DNA from: Marisa cornuarietis
Taxonomy: Eukaryota > Mollusca > Gastropoda > Architaenioglossa > Ampullariidae
Assembly: GCA_004794655.1 (NCBI GenBank)
Contig: SMMW01000040.1
Coordinates: 434,001-498,000 of the forward strand
Direction of reading: 5' to 3'
DNA length: 64,000 bases
A program made the translations under genes and the position numbers. Of the stretch, positions 31,390 to 42,763 are shown one piece after another (the stretch's first letter is position 1; each line of letters starts with the position of its first letter). The notes beneath the pieces are model-generated. The model was not told the origin of the DNA. It made no database searches and saw nothing but the letters and a program-made list of their open reading frames with translations.

Positions 31390-31665
31390 GGAGGAAGGAT
31401 TCAAAGATGAAGCAGACGATATCAGGGGAGTTTAGGAAGGGGACAGAGCAGAAGAAGAGTGACGTAATAACGACGTCACTTATTTGCATAGCTCCGCCTA
31501 CAGGTAAGCCATTTTTGTTGTGGCTTTGGAGGAAGGATTCGAAGATGAAGCAGACGATATCAGGGGAGTTTAGGAAGGGGACAGAGCAGAAGAAGAGTGA
31601 CGTAATAACGACGTCACTTATTTGCATAGCTCCGCCTACAGGTAAGCCATTTTTGTTGTGGCTCG
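31390..31665 (+). repeat. Tandem duplication of a 138-bp module with CRE-like and octamer motifs
   Basis: Two near-identical copies with a period of 138 bp, starting near 31390 and 31528. A shorter related start (GGAGGAAGGATTC) lies at about 31309. Each copy carries an inverted CRE-like pair, GTGACGT (31459-31465; 31597-31603) and ACGTCAC (31473-31479; 31611-31617). Three bases later comes a perfect octamer ATTTGCAT (31482-31489; 31620-31627), then GCTCCGCC. The period is a multiple of three, which is why long chance reading frames run through it. Confidence 0.93.
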
Positions 31666-33356
31666 CGTTACCCCCTATAAGAAAGCTGTTCCAAATGCTT
31701 TTTAATGCTATGAAGTAAATGGTATTTATTTACTTTTATTTACTCGATTATTGTTGTCCTATAGGAGGCGTTTATCATTAATTTTTAATTAACGTTCTTA
31801 TTATAGTTGTTCAACTTAATGTTTGCCAGACACCATACTGTAAATAGTTGGATCGCTTTTGCTACTTCATTTACTTCATTTAATTTATTATTTTATGCAT
31901 TTTCTTGTTAGTAGTTTTTGCTTCAGCGATGGCTTACTACTTTCTTGTCTATGGACGCGTGCTGTTCTTCGAAGCTGTTTTCAATGAAAGATTAACAAGG
32001 GCTGGTGACTCACCGGATCGCAGTCACGAAATCATACCTCACAAATGAAAACCACCATCACTGGAACTGATAAAACTTTATAATTTATCGAAGACAGCCG
32101 TTCTGCAAGAAATCGATTACTCTCTACGAAATTGGTTTTTCTCTCGGGTCGCTTTCATATGCGCGCATTTCTCTCCCAACCTCTCCCTCAACAGGCGCAA
32201 GCATTGTACATTACTCCCCTTCACTATTTACTGACGTTTTCCCATTCCTCAACTTGTTTGTCGTGGTCTCGTGGACGTTGCCAGCTGTGCTGTAGCAAAA
32301 CTCCCAATTATATTTAACATCGACGATCGATTTGTCACCGTAGAAGCACAACTGAACAGAGGTCCCCAGGCCTATATCATCTGGAGTGAGATTTGCAAGA
32401 GATCGAGAGGTCAAACTGTCCAAACACGCAGTGCCATTCTTGCCTGCTCCATTACGCCGGGAACTGTCTCTGTGTGTGTTTGTGCGGGGATGCATCCACG
32501 AGAGTGCTTCTCTTCGTACAATGTATCGCGGAGGCAAAAATTATCTTGATAACAGGGTGATGAGGGCATTCGCTTACACTCCAGTATCCTTAAATAAACT
32601 CACCCATTCCCCCAAAAATATGGCATTCGAATGGGTCTAATAATCTGTTACTTACCCCGTTTTTCCAGGGTGTTTGCGAGATAATGAAGAGAAGCAGACT
32701 TGACGGCTTCAGGTTCAGACAAGCGTCAAGGAAGCAACTCGTACTCAGTACTTGTACAAAATGGCCAGAGGATTGTCCACACACTATTTCAGCGTTCCCG
32801 TTCGGAAACAACATAAGAGTCGTTTTAGCCGCTGCCTCTTCCCGATTCCCCTGACGAGCAGCCGGGCTGATCAACAGAAGTCAGTCGATGAGGGTCAAGG
32901 AAATGACATCATGATGATGATGACGATGATGATGATGATTTTGAAATTATGTTACAGTATAATTTAGATGATTATTTTAGCATTAATATTTCACGTGAAT
33001 CCGATCCGTGACATTTTTCAATGTGTGTGCGTGTGCGTGCGAGCGCGCGCGCGCGCGCGTGTGTGTGTGTCTTTCTTCTTTGTTTTTTTGAGAAGAAACT
33101 TTAAAATATACACAGTAAAAAGATGATATTTACATGTAAAGTTTCTTTTTCCTTTTTAACTGTAAAGCTTCCTCGTCCTACGTGCTTCTCTAGTTTCGTT
33201 CTCTCCTAGTTTGTAGCTTTCTCTCTTTTACGTTATTTCTACCTTTTATTTATTTATTTAATTTTTTAGTGCATGGTGTAAATTGGTAGAAGGGTCGATG
33301 AAACATTTAAGAAAAAGACAGACAGATGCTAATAAAGCAGTCAACGTGTTGGTATT

Positions 33357-33383
33357 TGTGTGTGTGTGTGTGTGTGTGTTTTT

Positions 33384-33448
<65 letters not shown>
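33357..33448. repeat. (GT)n microsatellite
   Basis: A GT run of about 92 bp interrupted once by TTTTTTGTTT. A related GT/GC run with alternating purine-pyrimidine CG steps, potentially Z-DNA forming, lies at 33021-33070. Confidence 0.95.
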
Positions 33449-33451
<3 letters not shown>

Positions 33452-36400
33452 ACGGGGCATGAACATTTGAGACGTAGTCCTGTAGGGAACTCGTGCAGAA
33501 GGCTTCAACAAGATAAAGATGCGTCTCTTTATGCAGCCAGTGAGCATGCAGATCAACTGGCTATTCCTGCGGTTCCCTTCACTCACGGCATCGACGATAC
33601 TAAGACTTAAGACATAAGCATTACTTCATCGGTCAACTTATACAGATCAAGGCAAGAAGGGTGATTAAGCCTTCATCAGACATCGAAAGAAGGGTAACCC
33701 GTCACGTCAAGCCTAAACAGAATACATTAAGACCATTAAAACTACAACCAATCGGAAAGCTAGTTGTTAAAGGACTAGTGATGCGCAGGCTGTTTTCTAA
33801 TGTATGAGGAGTATAACTCAGTGAAAGATACTATTTCCCTAAATCTGGATGAACACGCACCTTTCCATTCTCGAGATTCACGCCTACAAAGATCACCGCC
33901 CACAGACACAAATCAACAACTCAGACGTCAGTGCTCCTCTGCACAACACCTGTCTAAACTTAAAAAACCTTTGTAGAAGCAAATTGAACATTATTTTCTT
34001 TCTGTTTAGAACTATTTCAGGGACTTTTTAGAATTATTCCAAGAAGGATTTTCTCTTCTAGATTTAAAACAATTCGAAGCTACTCTAAACTTGCTTAAAC
34101 TGTTTTTAAATGCGATGACCATGGTTATCATGCTTAGCTGCAAAGAAGAACTCGGGGTGTTGACAAAGAAGAGACTGTATGACGAAATCAAACGACGACG
34201 AATTGTTTCAGAGGTTTGGATTTCACCAAACCGCTATCAACAGAATTATTGAAATCGCAAAGGCTACCGACAAATAAAAGCACAGATCAAGTCCGTGATT
34301 TAAAGAATATATAAATCGTTGTTAGAGATGCTTTGAATGTTCATCGATCAGTATGTACTCAATATCTCATTTGAAAACTAATTTTTAACACATGATATAG
34401 CCCCGTACGTTACGATGGTACTTTTGCAAAAGTTTTTCTACCGTCTAGGCAGTGGTCGAGTCGTCTTATCGTAGTGGTCGAGCTGCATGGTGATCTGTTT
34501 ACATTCTGCGGCGTTCGTATCCCCCAGTAAGTCCAGTGCTCGCCCCATCAGCCATGCATGCGACTTTATTTGCTACACTATTGTTGAATTTGACGAGTGA
34601 ACAATCCATTCAGTAGTTCTGCTCCCACTGTGTATACAAAAAATAATCTTTGGCTGATTTTCCATGAAAGCCGCCCTTTTTTTCAACGCCAAGGTGCTGA
34701 GTAGAGCGGAAACCCGGCTTAAATACTTTTATCTTACTTAAAACAAGGTTTGTTTAAAATTTCATAAAACTGTTTTAACTGAATACATTCAGACCTAAAT
34801 GTGTTTAAAGTTCAGAATGTGTTGTGCAACTGGCCCCAGAATTGTACATGTATACATGTATATTGTGAAGGCCTCAGCTAGTTGGAAAGCGTGGACCATA
34901 TGTTAATAAAACGCAACGTGAGGTCACGATTGTAAGCTATTTGTGGACATGATGATGGTTACAGGAGTGTATGTCGAGAACGGAAGTAAGTATTCCCCCA
35001 GATTTTAGAAAAAAATAATTTCTTGCACCGAGGTTTTCCCAGTTATAAGAAACAAAAGCACCATCCAGTGTTAACAAAAGACGTTGTCCTCTAATGAGCA
35101 CAGGCGAGAATTTCCTGCAGTTTGGGGCTGTAGGCTGTTTTATTCACATGGACACCTGCCAGTCACGTCGGGTACAGTTGTTAATGGCGTGCGTGCGTGC
35201 GTGCGTGTGAGAGAGAGACAGAGAGAGAGAGAGAGAGGGATGGAAAGAGAAGAAAACAAATCGCTTGTCAGCTTTAAGATTTTGCCTCAAGTTTTCCACA
35301 AAAAGAACATGTTTATTGGCACATAAGTAGAAAACACAAATTACAATAACGTTCTTGCAAGCTATCCGCAAAGATTTATTTTGATGTCAAGCAGCTGTCT
35401 TCAAACAGCTCGCAGTCTGGAAGTTTTCTCCTCCCTGACGTGTTTATTTTTGGCCGGGTAGTTATACGCGGGAGGGTTAATTAATTTCTCTTTTTTTTGC
35501 GTGTGTGGTGGAGGGAAAGTCAGGGAAGGGAATGAATCAGACGGAGATCCGTGAAGACCGAATGTGGGCCCATAACAGTGGAGCTGCGAAATGGCTGGTG
35601 CAGATGGTTGGCAGCACCCTGCGGTCCGTCCAGCCTAACATGGAAGCTGGTTAGCAAGTCAAACAGACTAGTCAAGTCGAGGAAAGTCGGGCTGCAAGGG
35701 TGATATCCGATAGTGTCGTGAAAAGATCAGGCGCGTTCTGACAAATTGCACCATAAAAATATGCGGCCTTCGTCATCCCTGCGCCAACAAATCTGCCTAC
35801 GGGATGGAGGCCCGCCCCACAGCGGGACTGGGGACAAAGCGGGGAAGGAATGAAGAGGGGGTTATGAGAATTGAGGATGGAGGAGGGGGGGGAAGAGATG
35901 ATCATACCTCGCTACATCAGTGGACTAGTCATTCAGCCGGCAGTCTGTTGGATGGAGGCCCTTCCATCTCCTCTTGACTATTCAAACGCCGATCGATACG
36001 TTTATTCGGATGTTTGCTGGTCGGTACGTGTTCGGTTTCAATGGCTGCCTCTAGTTAAGACTCAAAAACTCAACAGTTCTGAAACATCTAAGCTTATTGG
36101 GTCCGTATCTCTGCTGGAAGCGTATAGATGGTGATTTGGTGGCTATGTCATCGATTCTTGTGTGTGTGTGTGTGGAAGGGTGGGAGTTGAGTGTGCGCGT
36201 GTCCATGTACGTGCGTGTTGTTTTTGAAATTTCTTTCTCGATCTGCTCCCTCATTCGTACCTTTTCTGCCTTTGTTTTGTTTTGTGCGATCTCCCTTTGT
36301 AATTCTAAGCCCATGTGATCCCCTTTTATCATTCGAAATCCAATATTATAATATAATTATGTCGTATGGTCTTACCTTATTTAGTTGTAAATATATAATA

Positions 36401-38891
36401 ATAAAAATTGAATGAGCAAGATGCCGGATTTCAATTCTCTTTATCTGGCATTTTCTTCCTTTGACGGGATGCAATTTGTCGCTTATTTATTTATATTTCA
36501 TGCATGTGTGTTAAGCACGTTTGAACAAGTCGTTTTTGTACCCCAGCAACAAGCTGTCGTTCCATCTTCAGTCGACCCCTTTTGACAAACGTTCCTGTTT
36601 GTTCTAATTCTGCCTTCCATTTCTTCTGTCTGGTACCTCCACTTCTCTGCTCAAACACCACTACTCAAGTGGACCCAACAGCATTCAACGGTGGCGCTTC
36701 GTGGCTAGCCGAGAACCAATCAATCAATTGTAGAGTATGAGTCATCCACTGCGGCTGATTAGCTGGGTCAGGAAAAGGTCGAGACACATCATTCTGCGCG
36801 TTGCTAGAAGTACGAGATGCGAGCTTCTTTGGAGTCATCAGACCTGTAGGAACTTGACATCAAACTCTTCTGCTTTTCTTCCAGTCAGAACAGCGTTAAC
36901 GTTCGCTTACGCAGAACGAAAACAGATTTATTTTCGCCCATATTTCTATTCCTACATTTGTTGAGTTCACTAACTACCAGACTTTATATACTAATTTAGC
37001 ATTATGATTTTTTCTCTATTTCAGGTTTTGTTTTAGCTTTATGGACATAAATACATTTTTATATTAAATATTTGTGTAATGCTCGCATACATGCCATCTC
37101 AAGTAGTACATGAGAAACCAGTATCTTGGGACAAATATTTATTCAAGATCAATGTCATAAATAAACTTACTAAAATTAGAATTAAAAACTACAGCTGTAA
37201 ACATCTAGCGCACATGAAGAAGCACCTCAGGGCTGGGGTAGAGGGTGTAGAGGGGGGAAAAAACAATATAGGATACATCTATATATCCGAATCAAATTAT
37301 ACACATCGCTTAATCAGGCCTGAGCAAAAAACATGGAACATCGCATCGCTTTGTTCTGGAGACAAGTTGAATCGGTCATCTACGTACAGAATATACAGTA
37401 AACTCTAGATGACGGCGACTATAGTCAAGTTATACATCTGTCAATAACCATGGAAACATGGCAAGCTACGGCTCGCAGGGAAAGACAACTGTTTGGAAAC
37501 GAAAATGTACATTCTTTGCGTAGACTAGCTTGTGGCAAGGAAAATAATCAATCAATCAAATAAACAACTTGAATACAGAATGGTCAACGATGCAACGATC
37601 CTTTCTGGGACTAACAAGACCAGAAATATTTAAGCAGCAAGTAAAGTGTACACCAAATCGTAATTCTCACAGCCGTGAAGCAGAGTCGGGATCGAAGGAT
37701 ACGAAACCTGTTCCTTCTGTGCATTGATAGATCACGAGATTAAAAAAAAATCAACATAGGTGCATTCCTTAATTATAAATTATAAATTGAAAAAACAAGT
37801 GTCAACAAAGCAATATTCATTCGTTGATAAATCACAGGACTGATAGAAGAAACCGTCAAATGAAATGTCTCAGCATTAACACCTTTGAACGAATATCCAT
37901 TTAAAAGCAATAATCTAGAGAATTTACTTTTATTCCATGAATATTAAAAGTAAAAAAATTTCTTAGTTACCCTGTACATGTTTTGCTTCCAGAATGTTTT
38001 CAATTCACTGTTTAGTTTTTCATTGAATTTAACAATTATTGTGTGTGTATGCAAAATCTTCAACTCTTATCACAAGCTCAACAAAGATACAAAATAAAGA
38101 CGAAACTCTTTTCCTTTCTCGGAATTCCAAAGTCCACAAAATTTGAGCTTTTGATGTTTCAGGACATTGTTGACGAACAGTTTTTTTTCCATTTTAACCC
38201 TTCTTCTTTCTTTGTCACAGTGCTGTTGGGTAAAACTAATCGTCTGAACATTAAGTACGAATATTTACTATCCAAATGTACTGTTACTAGTGCGATTTTA
38301 TCTAGAACTAAAATCAGAAGTAAATTTTAAATTTCGACACACATTTAAAAGTGTCGCTACGGAAGAGTATGCGAACATGGAAAGAGCTGTTACAATACTC
38401 TTTAGGTCATTATGCCATGGCTTTAGGAACAATATATACATAACACAAACTCATCAATATTTTCAAAAGGCTTATCAAGCAATAAATATACATATAAACA
38501 ATAATTCACAGACGTCAAACAACTGTTAAGACTTGCTGACACAGCAGGAGGAGGGAGAGACACTGCATGATACAGCAAATGGAATAGTTGCTTAGGGATA
38601 ACTGAGTGGGGTCACAGAGATTATATAGCCAGTAACAAAGCATTTTAATACGTCCTTTTCTACTTATCTTCAATGTAAGAGGTAAGAAATACTGAGGCTA
38701 TAATTATAACGACATTTCACCTACTCGGAAAAAGTTCTTTTAAGATTTATACCCAAATCGTGAACTGGTTAAGTTGAGATCGGGATTTACAGTAAAAGGT
38801 GGGATCCCTTGATACTTGAAAATAATAGTGGTTAATAGCACCACTAGGCAGTCTAAAAAATCATTAAAACTCGAATCTCTCTGGGTGCACG

Positions 38892-38894
<3 letters not shown>

Positions 38895-38934
<40 letters not shown>
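38895..38934. repeat. (AC)n microsatellite
   Basis: Pure AC run of 40 bp in AT-rich non-coding DNA. Confidence 0.95.
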
Positions 38935-38936
<2 letters not shown>

Positions 38937-39322
38937 TAATATTTACTAGAGATAGCGCTATGTTCATACATATAGATCATATGCCATAAAAGCACATAAA
39001 AGCCCATTTGGCACATGGGGAAGTTGTGGGTAAGGAAAGCACTGTTACCGATTTGTGCTCGACTAACTTTGCGCATACAACTAACATCGAAACTAGTCAA
39101 TGCTCTCCGAGCTAGAGCCTGTTATTGAAACAAATTCATCATCATCAGCAACAACAAACTGAAGTTAGAACAATATTAAAACTTTGAAATACGATGCAGT
39201 GAGACTTTACAGCCATTGAGATTAAACATCAGCCTCTCCATTGCATGCACATTTATTTTCTCTACAAAATCGCCTTTTCTCTTTCACTCTCTTTCACTCT
39301 CTCTCACTCTCACGCGCACGCG

Positions 39323-39326
<4 letters not shown>

Positions 39327-39391
<65 letters not shown>
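39327..39391. repeat. (CA)n microsatellite preceded by CT and CGCA runs
   Basis: CT-rich repeats (39280-39310) pass through CGCACG units into a pure CA run of about 65 bp. Confidence 0.95.
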
Positions 39392-39394
<3 letters not shown>

Positions 39395-41353
39395 AGTTGC
39401 AAGGAATAGCAGTCATCCTCTTCATCGTCAAAGCGGGAATATTTCATACATTTTTATGTTTCATAATATTTCATTATATCATCCATTACAGGCCTAGAGC
39501 GCAACCATCGCGTAGAAAGCCATCCATAAAACCTGCCGCACTCTGCCACAGGCATCCATCTCTTCAGTTTAAAACGCAGCCTCAGCTCGTCAATTTTTAC
39601 AACTACCGACAAAACACTGACAAGAGATTTAAAAACCATTTCGTGATTTATGTTCCAATCATGGGATGAAGTCTCAACCGGCACATTTTTTTTTTAACCA
39701 CAAGACTTTTATCAAAAGCTGGCACAAAAAGGGAAAATGTTGATTAGAGGGTGGGGGAGGGATTAGGTGGAGATGGCAGGTATGCAGCTGAAAAAACCTC
39801 TTCACGTGCTTAAAACACCATTCCTACTTTCTGACGAAAAATAAGCTCTTGATGTTAGAAAAGTCAGCCAGGTTTTGGTTAAGGAGCTTTGACGACGACG
39901 CGGCGCACGCGCACACGCACAATCTTTGAGAACAAACGCTGCTTAGCAACGCACGCGCTTCTGGTACGCTGGCTGAACGATTCTGATGCTCGTGCTTTTT
40001 CGACGAAGAAGAAACTTGCCATTGACGGCTCTGCGAGCGCGTGGCGTTTTCTCTTCGCCTAAATGCCAAGCGTTTGTGGAATGACCTTACGGTTTCCATG
40101 GTAACACGCAGGCGTCAATTACGCCTTAATTATGCTCGTAAGCAACAGCCTTTGGCAGGTTTACGCCAAAGCGAAAACAAGTTTTGATACATTACACACG
40201 CAAGATGGGTGTGGTGGGGTCGGGGAGAAATCCAACCACAAGTGGCTAAGCACTCAGCAGCTAGCAGGTAACGTTTACCTATAAAGGTCGCTTCACATGT
40301 ACAATTAAGGTCAGTTCACACGTATCGGCAGAAGCACACGGAAGCATCGTGCATTCTGCTACGTAGGAAGCGTTCTAGTTCTAGTCCACAGCACAGACTG
40401 GCATTAGCACGACAATTATGTCAATATTTTTTCTTTTGTCGAAGAAACAGTAGAGCGAAGATGGTGAAGACAAGGATTGGTGTAAAGGATGGTGAAGTGT
40501 ACGGAGTGCTGGAGGAGTGTCATAGGTGATTGGCTAAGATGGTATTCCGTTGATAAATCAGTTCAACACTCAGGAAAATAAGCTCGAGTAGAAAGGACAA
40601 CATATTCCGTATGGAAAAGGGGGAAGGAAGGACAAAAAAGGGCATGAGATAGTCTGAGGGAGGAAGGGGGTTCGGCAGGGGACTGGGGGTGGTGGTGGGA
40701 GGGTGACACTGCAGTCCACCTCAGAAAATGCTTCTACGTATACTTTCTTAGTAGCTTGCCGTAAAGCCCATTTTGGAAACAAATAAAATAAAACGTAATT
40801 TCCTGATTAGATGACTTAAAAATGTTGGTGGAATCATCCCTTGAACTCAATCAAGCACTGGTGGTGCTGAAAAAATTGTGAAACTGACGGACGTTATTTC
40901 AAAAAGTGTAGCGCATACGATAAATATTATTAGCAGATTTCATTAGTGCAAATTTCAAATGTTTTATCGGATAGGTAGAAGACAGATTTGAGACTCACGG
41001 AAATTTGCGAGTCCCCTTTCTGATTTGCAATGTTATTGTAAGCCCAACAGCAGACAATAAACCCGCCAAAACATTTACGCAATAATAATAATGCAGCTTG
41101 AGATAAATTTCTGATTCATCGTCAAGTTTTTTTTCTATAGACAATCTCGTTGCGTTGAGGAAAAACCCTCGTGAACTACATTCTGGGAATCTAAAAAAAA
41201 AAAAATCATCAAATCAGAGCTGCTTTCAGTCATGGATTACGCCATTTTTATGTTCACGAAGAAAAAGTACATAATAAATTTAATCAAAAGACACAATTTC
41301 TTTCTCCATACCTATCTTCCTATGTCTTACTCTTTCAAAAACGCACGCGCGCA

Positions 41354-41389
<36 letters not shown>

Positions 41390-42215
41390 CTCTCTCTCTC
41401 TCTCGCTTGATACACTTGAAAAGCCAAAGAAAATATTAAGATTAAAGCTGAAAAAAGCCATCTGAAAGGCAATGATGTGCCAGCGACACAAAGAAAAATG
41501 TCGAAACAGCGGTTCAGTTACCAGAAATTGTAATCAGGGTATTTTCTGAAAAGTGCAGCTGTTGTTTCGACAGACAGTTCGGATAATACTAATAAGTTAA
41601 TCGAAATCAATAACCATGCTTAGATCAGTTGGCAAGAAGTTTGCTAAAACGGCTTTGGGAGTCCAGCGACAAGCCACAGAAACACACTAACACATGGGTG
41701 GAGTAAAGCTATGTACAGCCACTACGACTATCTCAGCTACAGAAACCCTACTGCATGATCTCAAGCACGCTGCTTGGAGGAAAGCTTTTTGTTTTTAATA
41801 CATTGATTTAAAACTTTTAGGATTTTCTCCGGGTGGAGAAAGTTTCTGAGACGACAAGAACGTTTCACAGTTAACACATCGAACAAGCATCTTCTCAGAG
41901 GACTTGATGTAAGTCCCTTTCGTCAGTGAAATATCTGTCTTACAAAGTTAATTTACAGAGCCAAAAAAAAAAAAAGAAAAAAAAAGAAAGACCGTAAAAC
42001 AGCAGAGCTCTCGCTGACTTCTTATCTTGCGTAAAAAAAAATAATAAAACGAAATCGAGCCATTTAGAGAGCGCTGTCCACTATTAACCCTTTCACCGCA
42101 ATAAAGCAATAGTTCTTTCCTTTTAACCTCGAATTAAGCCTGAATCCGAGAAATTCGCTCGACACTGAAAGGTAGCTCAGAAACTTTGCTACTTCAGTGT
42201 CAATTTGAGAAAGTC

Positions 42216-42216
<1 letters not shown>

Positions 42217-42283
<67 letters not shown>
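42217..42283. repeat. (AAT)22 trinucleotide microsatellite
   Basis: Uninterrupted AAT repeat of about 67 bp, roughly 480 bp downstream of the stop codon of the 956-aa gene and so possibly in its 3' UTR (read as ATT on that strand). Confidence 0.96.
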
Positions 42284-42763
42284 GACTTGATTGCACTTTG
42301 CCTCTTTGTTTGCTCCAAGATTCCCCCCTCCCCAGTAAAATCGGGGCTGTTCGATGTTATTGCTGCATTTCATGAACTTGTGAACTTGTGGTGCTGCAGC
42401 GATTACGATTTCGAACGCATGGAACAGCGTAAAAACATCGACAGGCCCTCAGGTCTCGTTTAAATCCAGAAAATAAAACTAAGTAGTGATTTTTTTTAAA
42501 TCAGGCATTTGCCTAGCATTTACGCACCACTTTTCGGATTATTTAACTTATACCTGCTCAGTAAGGCATCATATGCTGCAAATGCACCTTTTCTTTCAGG
42601 TTTGCGTTGTAAGGTCCTTTCACATTTTGTGCTTTTTCTTTCTTTAAAAATGGTCGCAGAACAGTCTTAGACTAAAGCATTTTGTTTGACTGTTATGAGG
42701 CGACAAAATCGAAAAAAAACTAACGGCAGCAGGCAGCCTTTGATTGTAAAAGTTACTTGCCGT

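Larger units (their letters stand above)
29463..42763. other. Gene-poor region between the ARM-TIR-SAM gene and the large coding exon
   Basis: The left end should contain the ARM-TIR-SAM promoter. Then come a CA tract (30201-30238), telomere-like DNA (30785-30880), a tandem duplication (31390-31665), GT tracts (33010-33070, 33357-33448), a GA run (35210-35238), CA tracts (38895-38934, 39327-39391, 41359-41386) and an (AAT)n run (42217-42283). The AT-rich right half may include the 3' UTR of the 956-aa gene. I found no exon chain with a recognisable product. Confidence 0.45.

Noticed and set aside
31263..31718. Long + strand reading frame of 151 codons
   Set aside because: It exists because the 138-bp duplicated module has a period divisible by three. 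The protein simply repeats itself and has no domain.
33449..33610. + strand frame LTGHEHLRRSPVGNS and onward
   Set aside because: Considered as a retroelement fragment, but no recognisable reverse transcriptase or endonuclease motif is present on either strand.
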